From Adiantum capillus-veneris (Eukaryota; Streptophyta; Polypodiopsida; Polypodiales; Pteridaceae): 64,000 nt of DNA. Shown one piece after another: positions 46,763 through 58,950 of this stretch. The notes beneath the pieces were generated by a model. That model had not been told where the DNA came from, searched no databases, and saw only the letters and a list, made by a program, of their open reading frames with translations. Made by a program: the position numbers and the translations under genes. Numbering within the stretch: position 1 is the stretch's first letter; each line of letters starts with the position of its first letter. The stretch covers positions 10,866,001 to 10,930,000 of the forward strand of contig CM043967.1 in the NCBI GenBank assembly GCA_014529385.2. Reading direction: 5' to 3'.

Positions 46763-47718
46763 TGTCTTGTACTAAGCTTGAGGAGCACTCAGTGCTACCT
46801 CTTGAAGCCTTTTTTTATCTGTTTTGGTATTTTTTGAGTTGGAATTAAGGTTTGTTAAATGGTTGTAATGTGCAGTGGACAACGAGCAGAAGGTTGATTG
46901 TTCTGTGAATGTGCAATGTGGTGCATTAGAAAATGTGTGCGCAATGTTAATTAGTGTTAATTACTGTGTTTAGATGTAGAAAACTTAGACAGAGCTGTTA
47001 GAGGTACAACAGTGTGCGCGCTTAGGCCCTGTGCGTAAGCTTGGTGCCACATAGTTGAACATTATCCACACAAAAAATTTAGAAAACAACAAAAAAGTTA
47101 AAAACTAGTACCAATATAGTAGAGCCAATTGTATTGAGCTAGTATAGCAGTAAAGTCTAGTACCAGTACCAATACCAGTACTAGTACCAAGTGTGTGTCC
47201 TGCTAGTAGAACCAGTACCAGTGAGTTGGTTGAGTTAGTCTATGAGTTTCCAGTACCAGTTCCAGTGAGTGTGCACTGCACTATCAGCACTACTACGAGT
47301 ACCAGTACCATACCAGTGTGTATGTGAGTACCAGTACAATACTAGTAAAGTAAAGTACACTACCAATATAGTATAAATATTGTACCAGTACAGTACTAGT
47401 ACCATTTTTGAGCCAATACCAGTACCTATACAACTACAATACAGTACCAGGTACAGTACAATACAATAGAAAATTTGAGACCCAAAAAAAATGGGGATAA
47501 ATTAGGGTTGTGACCGCCCAAAAACTTAGGTGAGCGGCCTTCACGGGCACTCACCAACACTTCTAGAGTGTTGAGGTCACATGCACCTACGCTCTGCTAG
47601 TGTTCTAGAGGACGATCGCATAGAGAGTGTCTCTATTTACGTGGGCACTCATTATTCCTCCATCTTAGACTCTAGGCCATAGCAGGAACCCAAGGTAGTA
47701 CCACTCAGGACCCACATA
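46763..47718 (+). other. Leader of element C with degenerate AGTACC repeats
   Basis: Noncoding. Bases about 47100-47460 are dominated by imperfect copies of AGTACC/CCAGTA. Confidence 0.6.
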
Positions 47719-49105
47719 TTGCATCTAGTGACTCTTCCTCTGCCTACGACATCATGGAAGGTTACCCGATGCCCAATCCCAATAATTCAAGCCAAGACAT
47801 GCATGCCATGGGTCCATGTCAGGGCAAGTGTGTTTAGCCACTTGAAGGATACTTTTAGTAGAGCCACTCGCTCTGGACATGGAGCTAATGATGTGAATGA
47901 AGGGGGTGGGGAAGTAAATTCACCATTCATGAACAACATAGACCCCATGCTCCTGGAAAGTGTGCATGTGAATACTCCATTCACTGCACTGCACCACCTG
48001 ACTCTTCATAGCTATTCCCCTCTGAGGTTATATTACTTAATGGTAGAAGCCTTGCCAAAGTGCAAGTGGTTGAGCGATATATCCTAGCAGAAGTGAGGGA
48101 AAAGGAAGTTGAGATCTTACACAAGGCGGAGCAGTGGACAGAGCTTAAGGCAAAGGCCCCTATGTCAACGTCCATGATAATCGAGCAATCAAGTGCTCCT
48201 AAATTAGCGACCATTAAGGGTCAACCCATAGAGAGCCACATTGCATCTAGTTCAATGGACACCCCTAGCACCTCAATCCTAGATGGGGCATTTCTAAACA
48301 AAAACTAGGAGTATGAACTTCAAACGGAGACTCTAACTGACCTATACACAGGTCACACCTATTATGTGGGTTGGTTAGATGTCCTACAATCAAAAACGGG
48401 TGCTACTAGTGTAGAGGATCAACAACAAAGAGTTTGTGATATCATCCATAGGGTTATTGAGTTGGAGAGATGGAACAAGGGGATCCTCATGCCTTCAACG
48501 GGTCTCATGAGATTCTTGGATATAGGGAAGGCTAAGCAACCAACTTTATCACAAATGGAGACTCCCTCGGTAAGCCCAATGGATCCTTGATATGTTGTTT
48601 CCCTAGGGGTCTAAGTACAATTTGAGTCCACAAGTGATAGCTTTACCTTTCCAAGTTTGGCTCATCTTTCTCTTGATGATATCACGACTACCATGCCTAC
48701 CCCAATGATGGGCATGACAAAAAACATGCCATGGACCTCCTTTGTTAGTAAAGCACCACTACATGGTAGCCCAATGCCTACAACAATACCTACAAGAGTC
48801 TAGCAATCGTATGCACCTATGGGTCCTCATACTCATATAGCTCCTCCCCTCTCATTGTTTCAACAACTTATGCTCCACAACCCCAACATTCAAGTTGTTA
48901 TTTTAATGGGACCATACCAGCTAGTGTTAGCATATCATATCTGACGTCTGCTAAGCCTAGGGCCACACATATGAACTTTGGGCCACCACATGGCACAACA
49001 TTGTACCAAACTTGGAACCAAAGGGCTACATATACTCCAAGACCAATGCCAACCCCCATTCCACATGCAGTCCATACCTGCTCACTTAGGTGATTTGGAA
49101 ACATT
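47719..49105 (+). pseudogene. Degraded gag-like region of element C
   Basis: A plus-strand frame (mainly 48060-48900) is open with a few stops (TAG 48306-48308, others near 48588 and 48610). It reads as a charged helix, a mixed segment (T-Y-Y-V-G-W-L-D-V-L-Q) and a Pro/Met/Thr-rich tail. I do not see a zinc knuckle or a firm gag signature, so the gag call rests on position after the PBS. It ends abruptly against a minus-strand pol fragment. Confidence 0.4.
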
Positions 49106-51625
49106 TGCTCAAGTGGAGTAACTTACTGAGTTAATTTTGGCATTGATATCTACTAATGCCTTGACTTTAGCTTCATTCTTTGAGGTCAATGTAATCTTCA
49201 TGTCAAGACCATCCAGCCATTCACAATGTGTCTCACCCTGATCTTCTGCTAAAACTTGAGTGAAATGAACAGCTTGAACTTGAAGCACAATAAGTGGCAT
49301 GATTTCTAGGACTGGTCCATTGCCACTTTTCTCTTTAGAACTCAAATTTGAGCCTCCCCTTGAGCCTCTTCAATGACTTGTTGGCATTTGAACTTGCGTT
49401 ATTTTGTTGCATGCATTCTTTTGAAAAGATCATTGGTCAATGCAAATTGTATTTTTGCAAAAGACATTTACTTATTCAATTTCCCATGACTTACCCATCT
49501 AAGGTGTGGGATGTGTTGTTTCAAGGATTAAATCGATACAAGATGTCCTTATTTAAAGATTTTTTTCAGCAGGTGAGTCAAAGAACTATTTTTTTCTCTC
49601 TTTTGAGCATAAATATGTGCAATGGATGCCAACCTTTTCTCATCTAGTTGTTCAAGGTTCTCTATTTGTTCCATCACGTGTAACTCTTAGTGTTGGAAGT
49701 AGAAACTCCATGGACAATATCACATCATGTTTGTAGAAAAGATTGAAAGGAGTAGCATTCAAAGATATTTTGTAGGAAACCCGATAAGCCTATAAAGATG
49801 AATGGAGATTCACCTAATCAGTACATCTAGAGCTAACAATCTTTGTAAGTATAGAGCTAAGGAATTTATTTGTTTACTTTGCTTGGCCATTCATCTTGCT
49901 TGCCTGAGTCTTGTAAGCAAGTGGATGTACAGGACCAACAAAGCCAATAATCCACTTAGCAAATTCTCTTGCTCTCATATTGCTTGTAATGGCATGCTAT
50001 CCATTCTAGCTGGCTGATATTTTAGCTCTTTGGCAAGAGTCACATCTCTTGAAAAATTCTTTAACAACTATAAATAGAGTAGGCCACCATATACCAACGA
50101 TCAATATTAATTTAGCCATAGTTTCATAAGAGAAATGGCCTCCTAATAGATCTACATGCGCATGTTCCAAGATAGGAATACACTCATCTTTGTTAGCACA
50201 TAGTCTTAACTATTGGTCCCTTTCCTCATCGATATAACTATTGGCCAATCATGGTGTAATTTGTAGCCTCCATTTTGATTGATCTTTGTCTTTGTTTACT
50301 CATGTCTTCACACGGAATTTTTGTTTTTCAAGTACTCTACAAATATCTGCTCCACTTAGATGCAATAGATATCTAAAATAAAGTAGCATGTGGTATGACT
50401 GCTCTCTTTTTGTATTGAGATAACTTTTCTACATAGGCATGAACATTTGGCTTCATATTTGGCCACTAAACCCCTAGCCACCTAAGTCTTCTCAAGGTTT
50501 ATTCTATTACAAAATAGATCCCAACTACTATTGTATGATCTTAATTTAGGTTGTTAGCCTTGATCAGCCATGGTGTTGTAGAAAGTGGAATTTGTGAATC
50601 TACTTATTCTATGGCCATCAAGGTAAGTAGATCTTCTGACCATCTAGGGATCATCTCAATTGAAAATAGATATGCATTTGGAAAATCTTCATCAACTCCG
50701 TTGGGGGGTTTCCCTAAGCTTGATAAGTTATGCCTCTTTGATGTGTGGTGACCTTTCTAAAAACCACCGTAAAGTCAAACTTTGGTCAGTTGATGATGAA
50801 CCATCTCACAATAAAGTATTACATGGTTTGTTCGACAATGAACCATATCATAATTCTTCCCAAAATACATGGTTTATTGAGAAGATAAAGTAGTACTTGG
50901 CGGTCTAGAAAATTGAACATCTTATTTTCCAATAACTAATCATGAGATGATGAACCATCTTACAATTTTTTCCGTATAACATAATTTATTGATAAAATAA
51001 AGTAGTGCTTGGTGGTCTACAAAGAAGACAAGCTTATTTGCCAATACGTAATTCCTAAACTTCTTGATGGCGTAAACCGTTCCAAGTCCTTCTCGCTCTA
51101 TCATGATGTGTTTATTTTCTGGATTGTTTGATTACTTGCTAGCATATGAGATGAAAAAATCCATGGTTCCCTCTCATGGCTGTGCTAATATGCTACCAAT
51201 AGCAAAATTTGAAGCATCAACACGCACATGGTAAATTTTAGTCCAAGTGGAGCCTTTAACATAGATGCCAAAGACAAATCTTCCTGGAGCTTTTGAAATG
51301 GCTCTTTGTACTTGTCACTCCATACAAATTGAGTGACAAGGCCATAAATGGGTTTGGAAATTATAGCATACATGTACATAAATCTTTGATAATATCCACA
51401 ATGTTCCATGAATACTTGAACTTCCTTGACATTAGTTGGTCTAGGAAAGTTTAACAATTATTGCCACATTCTCCATACACATTTCTCAAAGATACTCTTG
51501 AGGTACTCAAATTGGTCTACTCATTTTGATGAAGGCAAACACAAATCATCCATATAAACTTATAAGAAGTTGCACAAGTATTCCTTGAAAGCATGACTCA
51601 TCAAAAATGCATGTATGATGGCATC
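49106..51625 (-). pseudogene. Pol fragment of the giant's lineage: RT end to post-integrase domain
   Basis: Minus-strand order: RT with a catalytic Y-M-D-D-L (about 51555) and G-H-C-G-Y-Y-like thumb (about 51400); RNase H with I-E-R-E-G-L-G (about 51095) and V-D-H-Q-A-L-L-Y; two integrase zinc-binding modules (about 50450-50350 and 50180-50040, the second with G-G-H-F-S and W-W-P-T); a worn integrase core; and at the left end the start of a retropepsin-like domain (A-L-V-D-I-N-A, Asp at 49148-49150). It is heavily frameshifted and includes a duplicated RNase H stretch at about 50795-51030. It is closely related to the giant element's pol. Confidence 0.75.
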
Positions 51626-52326
51626 AACCATGCGCCATAACCATATGCAAACCATTCGCAAAGACCATGAATCCAAGCACAAAATCACTGCCAAAGTACC
51701 TGTGAAAACCAGTGAAAGAAGCTCCACCTGTGTGCTCCAAAAACCTGCGTCTCTCAAGAGCCGCTTCGGTGTGTGTAAACGCCTCTGTACTTCGTTGCCC
51801 AAGTCTACCAAAAAACCCTCAAACCACAAGCTTAACTCAAGCTGCAATTGCATCTTCAGCTCTGAATTTATGCACTCAACTTCAAGCATCTCCCGTGCTT
51901 CCAAAAGTGCATCAAACTCGCACACAATGCGACAACAGAAAATCTGATTTCTGTATACAGTCAGTCTGAGCTGAATATTAGCAAAACGGTGAGAATTTGC
52001 AAAAAGTTTCTTCTGCAAAGTTGTAGACCACGTCGAAACGAGGGAGGATGTGACAGAGTTCTCAGATCTGCATTTTACAAGGAGAAAAACGAATTTGAAA
52101 ACAGTGCTGCTGCGCACACAGTTTTAGGCAGCACCTCACTTACACACAATCTTCCACACTCCTTTCTGAGCTTCCACAAGAGCATACATCACTCTCAACT
52201 GAGCTCACAAGCTCCCATTGCTTCTCACAGCAAGTCTTCTGCTTTCTTAATCTCTCTACCACCGCGAGAGAGAGCGAGCTATCACCTCGAAGCTCTCAAA
52301 GCCGTCTGCTCTTCGCGGTCACCATA
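51626..52326 (-). other. Leader region of a minus-strand LTR retrotransposon 5' end
   Basis: Sequence downstream (minus strand) of a clear primer binding site. A minus frame (51560-52117) is open but shows no domain I recognise. The left limit is set by the pol fragment junction near 51625. Confidence 0.4.
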
Positions 52327-52340
52327 GCTCTGATACCAAT
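52327..52340 (-). other. Initiator-Met primer binding site, minus strand
   Basis: The minus strand reads ATTGGTATCAGAGC, an exact core match, directly beside an LTR end at 52341. Confidence 0.82.
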
Positions 52341-52528
52341 TGAAGGGGATCGGGAGCACCACAGACGGAGAGTGAGAGAGAGAGAGAGAAGGAGACACAC
52401 ACGCGATGTGGGTGGGAGACTCAAAGAGTGAGCAGCCCCCTATACACTTATGCTATGTATAAGGTATACAAGTCAGTGGCTCCCAGACTCTGGCGGCCGG
52501 GCAAGGCACATGCCCTATACCCCCACAA
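52341..52528 (-). mobile_element. LTR fragment of an unidentified element
   Basis: 3' end of a minus-oriented LTR, GA-rich near 52370-52390. It is cut at about 52528 by the copia copy that follows. No other copy is in the window. Confidence 0.5.
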
Positions 52529-53410
52529 GGACGAAGAAGACAATAAAGCTATCTCAAGAATATTACATTAAGAAGGTACTAGAAAGGTTTGCAATGCAAA
52601 ATGCAAAACCATTTCTACACCTTTGGCTGGTCATTTTAAACTAACGAAGGATATGTGTCCAAAGACACAAGAGGAGATAGCCTATATGTCTAAAGTTCCA
52701 TATGCTGCAGCGGTAGGTTCTCTAATGTATGCTATGGTCTGGACAAGGCCAGACATTGCACATGCAGTGGAGTTGTGAGTAGGTTCATGGACAACCCAGG
52801 TAAAGAGCATTGGCAAGCTATGAAGTGGATACTTAGGTATCTAAAAGGGACAACAACAAATGCTTTGTATTTTGGAGGAACTGATATTTTTCTAGAAGGG
52901 TATGCTGATGCAGATATGGCAGGTGATAAAGATACTCAAAGGAGCACTACTGGCTATGTGTTCACAGTTGGAGGCACAGCAGTAAGCTGAGCTTCAAAGC
53001 TGCAGAAAGTGGTTTCACTTTCTACCACGGAAGCAGAGTATGTAGCAATGACGGAGGCAAGCAAAGAAATTCTGTGGCTTCACAAATTCTTAGAAGAGCT
53101 TGGATTCAAATAAGACAATTGTGTCTTGTACAGTGATAGCCAAAGTGCTATCCATCTTGCAAAGAACTCAGCCTTTCATTCAAGGACAAAGCACATTGAA
53201 GTGAGATATCACTTCATACGCACTCTTTTGGAAGAGGGACATCTAAAGCTAGGAAAGGTGCATACAAGTGAAAATCATGTAGACATGTTTACAAGGTGGT
53301 CAAAAAGGAGAAGTTGAGCTTTTTCTCATCTTCAATCGGCATTCAAAGATAAGAAGCCAGGATGGAAAGCAGTCACAGGTTTGGTTTTGAGATCAGTCTC
53401 CAAGTGGGAT
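52529..53410 (+). pseudogene. Copia RT C-terminus and RNase H (5'-truncated copy)
   Basis: Plus-strand relative of the nested copia element. It starts within RT (K-T-I-K-L-S-Q-E-Y-Y) and retains residues lost from the 31.7-kb copy. RNase H is complete but broken by stops and indels: Y-A-D-A-D near 52910, T-E-A-E-Y near 53030, Y-S-D-S-Q-S-A near 53130. It ends in a polypurine tract (AAGTGGGAT) against the 3' LTR. Confidence 0.85.
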
Positions 53411-54107
53411 TGTTAAGTATGGAGCTTGATTTACCTGTAATCTTCTGTGGTAAAAGCGCACATTTGTAAGGCCCCCATTATGAGGAGAAGCCATCGTGCG
53501 TGAAGGAAAATCACTCACCGAAAACCAAAACTTTCACATTAAAAAACCAGGGGCAACTTTAGGGGCCTCAGGGGCAGAAGCCCCCGAGACTTTTTTCCCT
53601 CGCCGGAATATTCCTTTTTCGCTTGAATATTATGGCCGGCCGGCGGCCGGAAAGTGGTCGGAAAACAACCGGTCGGTTGGCCGGTAGTCAATGGCCGGTG
53701 GCCGTGGTCGTGGTCGGAAGTCAATGGCCGGGGCCGTGGCCGAATTCAATGGCCAGTGGCCGAATTCAAAAGCGCACTTGTCTTCTCAAGGGCGGCCACA
53801 CATGGGCGGATTGGAGGGTCCGATTTGGACTTATTCGCACAAGGGCGGCTAGACATGTTGCCTCTCATAAGAGAGGGCAGCCCTTTTGGCCTATAAAAGG
53901 AGGCCATTTCTACACACATTTTCATAGTGTGAAGTTGATGCAACAAGGTGAGTGTGAGGTGGTGAGAGTGAAGCAAGGGAGCTCTATTAAGGTTTAATAA
54001 TCCTTTGTAAACTACTTCTTCTTTTGAAGTGCTAAAGCCATTGAGTGGATGCTTTCCCGTGGACGTAGCCCACATTGGGTGAACCACGTATATCGTGTGT
54101 ACTCTCT

Positions 54108-54144
<37 letters not shown>

Positions 54145-54232
54145 ACTCTATAATCTCTTGTGTGTGAAATCTATCTCTTTCCATTAAGTAATCTACTCAA
54201 AAATCTATTTAGCTACGTCTTATTTCGTAACA
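53411..54232 (+). mobile_element. 3' LTR of the truncated copia copy
   Basis: 822-bp LTR from TGTTAAGTATGG to TTTCGTAACA, matching 30141-30867 and 34812-35599 inverted. TATA box at 53892-53900; (TC)n tract at 54101-54147; it retains a one-mismatch version of the GC-rich hairpin. Confidence 0.9.
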
Positions 54233-54490
54233 GGTGATACTTCATCGACTTCGTATAGACTAACTATACTGACGTCAGTATTGGCCACCCTGACCTTCAG
54301 TGGGAGGTTGTTGAGGTGTACGCCAGGTGGCCATGGGAACCACCCCTAGCTTCATTTTCTCTATAATGAATATAGGGAGAGAAAGTGGGAGTGGACTTCA
54401 GCACTCTCACTTTCTACTCCACTAACCCAAGCAGCTGTCTGTGTTTCTCTTTGTTCCCCAATTCCCTCTCAGAGACTCTCCCTTGCTAGT
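54233..54490. other. Unassigned noncoding stretch
   Basis: Sequence between the copia LTR and the segmental repeat. It has a CACTTTC/GAAAGTG inverted motif around 54388-54414 but no gene or element end recognised. Confidence 0.4.
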
Positions 54491-54840
54491 GACCAACAAA
54501 ATTATCAATCCTAGGATCGGCAACCTGGCTAGGACATGGAAGCACGAGCATCAGATGTATCAAATGAGAGGTTTCAAGAGAATGCTCATCCAATGCAATA
54601 GAGATTAGCCATGAATAACTAACTCTAATCACATCATCAATCAAGCATCACCTACACACATTAAGCCCACCAAAGTCCGACTTGCCATAGACTAGAATCT
54701 CAAAGCACACTCATGACAAGCACACACTAATTGCATTGGTGTTGGCCTCTCTAATCACCACATGCCAATCAAGGTACGTCATCAAAAGCTACACACACAA
54801 GGTGAACGGTGCTAGAGTTTCATTAAACCCATCCACACAC

Positions 54841-55243
54841 GAGCAAAATAGGGCACATACACTAATCACAAATTAAGAACCAACTTAATCAACCTAATAA
54901 GAGATGTTAAATATCACAAATCGAATGCTGATAGAAGGATAGGAGTGGCCAATAAGCAAGAAGTCATCACACATACTCACAAGCAAAATAGGGCACATAC
55001 ACTAATCACAAGATTAAGAACCAACTTAATCAACCTAATAAGAGATGTTAAATATCACAAATCGAATGCTGATAGAAGGATAGGAGTGGCCAATAAGCAA
55101 GAAGTCACCACACAAGCAAAATAGGGCACATACACTAATCACAAGATTAAGAACCAACTTAATCAACCTAATAAGAGATGTTAAATATCACAAATCGAAT
55201 GCTGATAGAAGGATAGGAGTGGCCAATAAGCAAGAAGTCATCA
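54841..55243 (+). repeat. Threefold tandem duplication inside segmental copy B
   Basis: Units start at 54841, 54981 and 55114 (periods 140 and 133 bp), each beginning AGCAAAATAGGGCACATACA. Copy A has a single unit. Confidence 0.92.
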
Positions 55244-55248
55244 TACTA

Positions 55249-55735
55249 TTGCTCGCCTACTACGGCTCATACGTTAGTTTATTCAACTGATTCTCCTCAG
55301 ATTCCTCCAACTACGTCGGACTACCTTTCTGTCTTGTCAACAGTTCACTACTCTTACAAAAGGTAGAATCGGATTCGAACCCACGGCCTATCAACTATCC
55401 ACCTTACGAAACGCTCCCGTAACCACACCAACACGGACGTCGGATTGCTCCTTCCACCCCACCCAGGAAAGAAAAAAGATGGACTTCGCCCTCAACCTCT
55501 CGGCATCCGTTCGCCTCACCCCAATTTCCTCTTTTGCTCTGCCTGCTGAGTCGATCGACACCCGCCAAGACACCCGCCAACCTCTTAGCATCCCATGCTC
55601 ATCTACGCGCATTCACCTCGTTTTGCCTCGCCCACACCTGCAGCTCAGCTGTGTCGGTCGACACCCGCCATTCCTGATTTCGACGGATCTCGCTAGATTC
55701 CCTTGCTTTTTTGAATTTCTCCCACTGGTACCCCC
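55249..55735 (-). mobile_element. SINE-like insertion with tRNA-like promoter boxes
   Basis: A 487-bp GC-richer block absent from segmental copy A, flanked by TACTA repeats (55244-55248 and 55736-55740). On the minus strand it holds a perfect tRNA B box (GGTTCGAATCC, 55371-55381) and, about 35 bp before it, an A-box-like TGGTGTGGTTACGG (about 55417-55430). That spacing fits a tRNA-derived RNA polymerase III promoter. The tRNA-like part sits in the middle rather than at the 5' end, and no A-rich tail is obvious, so the element type is uncertain. Confidence 0.5.
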
Positions 55736-55941
55736 TACTACTCAAATCTAGAATAATGAGAAAGTTGAAACTACTTCATGACATAATGGAATATAGAAGA
55801 ATTATACTAATGAAGAAAGTAGAGATTATGTATGTATATATATATATATATATTAAGAATAGCTTCTCTAATTACATTGGATTAGCACTAGCTTCTTAAG
55901 CATGGACATTAAGCTCAAGGCTACGCCATCCATAGAGTGAA

Positions 55942-56275
55942 TTGCACCAAAAAGTACGAAAGGTATCCTCTCCTAAAGAACTTAATAGCAGGGTGTAGGA
56001 GCAAAGTCAAAACATCCTCCCCAAGAATTCTCAACTGGGTGTAGGAGCAAAGATGACTCCCCTTGAGAGAACACATGCTAGTCAAGGTGGTCGGCTCAAA
56101 ACAAATGGTGCTTCCTTCAATGTTCGAGATCAAAAGTGAAAGGCCTACTATAAATCTTCAAAGTATTTTTGTTTGTTTGCTTTGTTGCCGATGTCGGTAG
56201 CAAAGAACTGGTGTTGTTCAGCTTCTCCTCCCCTCCAAATTTGTTGTCAAAATCTTCAAAATGGATGCCAATGTG
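55942..56275. other. Unassigned noncoding stretch beside the element 2 LTR
   Basis: Contains a short direct duplication of GGGTGTAGGAGCAAAG (about 55991 and 56038). On the minus strand it starts CACATTGGCATC right after the LTR end, resembling the element 2 primer binding site. Confidence 0.4.
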
Positions 56276-56424
56276 TGACAAAATTTATCTAGTTTTATTG
56301 ACTGTAGCAAAACTATATGAACAAGAGAGAGTTTTCATTAAGGAGGTTCCTTAGAGAAAGAAGAAAGTTCTTGTTGGAGTCTATAATAAAAAATAACATA
56401 TCTTGTTAGCTTGGCATGCAAAAT

Positions 56425-56478
<54 letters not shown>

Positions 56479-57812
56479 AAAACTAGCAAGAGTTGAGGAT
56501 CAGATTTACTTGGAGCTTATCCCACCTCCAAAGGGACTTTGTATTATAACTTCTCCCATTGAGAGACTTGTTTACAATACAATCTTTTTGTTCTTTGAAG
56601 CCCACTTGATGCCATGAAGATGAAAAGCTTCATGTACCAAAATTACACTTGGTAAGGTCTCAATCCCAGGACCTCAAACACCTTCAAAGGAGGTGGAGAG
56701 AGCTTGAAGGGAGTGAGGAAAGAGGAGAAGAATAAGAATATTTCTACAAGGAAGAAGCATTCTTCTCACATTAGCTCACTCATAAAGCATAACATAGCAT
56801 AGTAATGGGAGATGGTGAAGGAGATGAGCATGCTTGTAAGCTTAGCACTTGCTTACATATGCATTCCATGGTCAAGTGTTGTTGGTGTAGGCTTCTCCAC
56901 TTCTCTTAGGCTTGAGAAGGAAACATTACATTGCTAGAATGAACTTCTTGAGAGAGAGACCCATCGACACAACCCCCCCCCCCCCCCCCCCCCCCCCTCC
57001 CTCTTGAAGACTATTGGATCTCACTGTTGTGGGCTATCCAATGAATGGATCACTTAATTTCAAGCAAGATTTTTAGCATTGTGAAAAAATTTACTTCATT
57101 CCCTCTTTGAGAAGAGAGCTAATTCTTTGAGAAGAGAGCTTAATTCTTTAATTAAATAAAGCTAAATTCTCATTAGATCTCAAGGAGGGCTATCCAATAA
57201 GATGCAAGCTAGCTCATGGAATGTTCAACCCTCATTGGTGCCCCCTGGTAGGCTACCCAATAGCATCAAGGATTGCTCATGGGAATCCTATTCTTATGGT
57301 TCTCTTTGTGGGGTATCCCCCAATGGGACTTAATCTTGTTCAAGGAATGCTTAATTCTCACAACGCTAGGTGCTTCACATTGTCCTTTATACATTAAGTG
57401 CAAGGGGTGAGTCCTAAAGTGTGTGATTGTCTTCTCTCTCATCTCCCTACAAGAGGGTCTTACCCCATGCAAGTGAGGGGGACAACTTGGCCACTTGAAG
57501 TCCATAGCAACCTTAGAGATCATATTGCATGGTCTAAAACACCTAGAGTTGGCAATAGAAATTCCCATTAATCCTAGCCCCAATGGACTCTAGCACTACC
57601 CTTTGGATGGTTAATGAAGCTTACGCTAAGGCCATTTTAAGCTTCATTGAGTTCACATTGCTCTTTGATAGACTATCTCTCCTCTTGGTCCCCTATTGAG
57701 GTAAGTCCAGTAGCACATATTAATATTTTGACTTGCTCCATTTATCTTCCCATTTTAAATGGCCAGTTTAATATGAGAAGATCATTTGGAAAGCTAGATA
57801 TTAGTTTGATGA
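56276..57812 (-). mobile_element. Full-length LTR of chromovirus-like element 2
   Basis: Minus-oriented LTR of about 1.54 kb. It matches 45550-46229 inverted and, more distantly, the element 1 LTRs. It contains (GA)n at 56430-56473 and a run of 25 C at 56973-56997. The element 2 internal 3' end adjoins it on the right. Confidence 0.78.
56973..56997. repeat. Poly-C run
   Basis: 25 consecutive C; the length may be affected by sequencing error. Confidence 0.9.
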
Positions 57813-58950
57813 AATTACCTCGCCCTTGAAATCATAGTCGTCCTTGACTATGAGGTAGGAAAGATAAAGCATAGTCATTAGTCCATGTTTGCCTTGTGGG
57901 TTCAGGATCCCTTTTTACCCAACGACATCTTTCCAAAATGGATGACTAGCCCATTTGGTGCTTGGGAAACTTAGCTGCCGCAAGCATGTCTATTCTATAG
58001 TCCATATAAATACTTTGAAGTAGATTGAAAAGTTCTACTTGGTGCTTGGGAGACGTAGTCGTTCGCCACCACAAACATGATTATAAGCATGCATACCTTA
58101 CTATGTGCATCGCATTGGACCTCAAAGGGCTTTGTGAAATCCGGTAACATAAGCACGGTTGAGAGATAAATTTTGTTTGAGCGTCTCGAAAGCTTCTTGC
58201 TCCTTTCTAGTCCATGCATACTTAATGTTCTTTTTGGTAAGATAGTGTAGTGGATTGGCTATTGATGAGAATTTTTTTATAAAGCGCCTATAGTATGCAT
58301 GCATACGAATAAAGCTTCATAACTCATGTAAATTCCTTGGTTAGGTCATTCTTTAATTACTTCTGGCTTTGTGGGATCCATATGGATACCAAATGGAGAG
58401 ATAATATAAGCCTAAGTACTACTGAATTTCTTGCAACAAAATTCACTTTTCTTTTGTTTAATAAAAACCTTATTATCTCTCAAAGCTTGGAAAATTACCT
58501 GGAGGTGTTTCTTGTGCTTCTCAAGAGATTTAGAGTAGATGATTATATGTGAAGTTGCGATATGGTCAAACTATTTTCTCCATCATGTGATTGAAAGTGG
58601 CTGGAGCATTTGCAAGCCAAAAAGGCATGACAAGATATTCATAAAGACCAATGTAGTACAGAAGGTGGCTTTAAAATATCTTCATTGACTATCCTTATTT
58701 GATGATAGCCACTTTTAAGGTCAATCCTACTGAAGTAAGTATACCCTTGCAACTTATCAAATAGATCTTTTATTCGAGGCACAAAGAATCTATTTTTAAT
58801 TGTGATTCTATTTAGGCTCCATAGTCTACGCACATGCAATAGGTGTCACCTTTGTTTGCATTAATAGAACCGGAGAGAAAAATGGGGATGAACTAGGCCT
58901 TACCATCCCCTTTTCTACCAATTCACTCACTTGCCTCATAGTCTCCTCTT
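57813..58950 (-). pseudogene. Element 2 pol remnant: RT and RNase H
   Basis: Minus strand. RT with I-T-I-K-N-R-F-F-V-P-R-I and D-L-K-S-G-Y-H-Q-I-R (58680-58810), then a damaged catalytic region. Next come the thumb (Y-Y-R-R-F-I-K-K-F, about 58290) and the start of RNase H with F-E-V-Q-C-D-A (about 58120). After that the sequence jumps directly to the 3' untranslated end (57813-57950), so the rest of RNase H, the integrase and the chromodomain are deleted. Confidence 0.75.

Larger units (their letters stand above)
54491..55941 (+). repeat. Segmental repeat, copy B (rearranged)
   Basis: Same order and orientation as 8810-9476 but expanded by an internal triplication (54841-55243), a 487-bp insertion (55249-55735) and a short (TA)n stretch near 55830-55852. 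Confidence 0.85.

Noticed and set aside
47100-47460. AGTACC-rich stretch as a functional array
   Set aside because: Copies are irregular in spacing and sequence; most simply a degenerate simple repeat.
55371-55430. A functional tRNA gene on the minus strand
   Set aside because: The A and B boxes fit, but I could not form a full acceptor stem or a convincing anticodon arm, so a SINE-type remnant is more likely.
55479-55751. Short ORF in GC-rich sequence as a host gene exon
   Set aside because: It lies inside a 487-bp insertion flanked by direct repeats, and no domain is recognisable.
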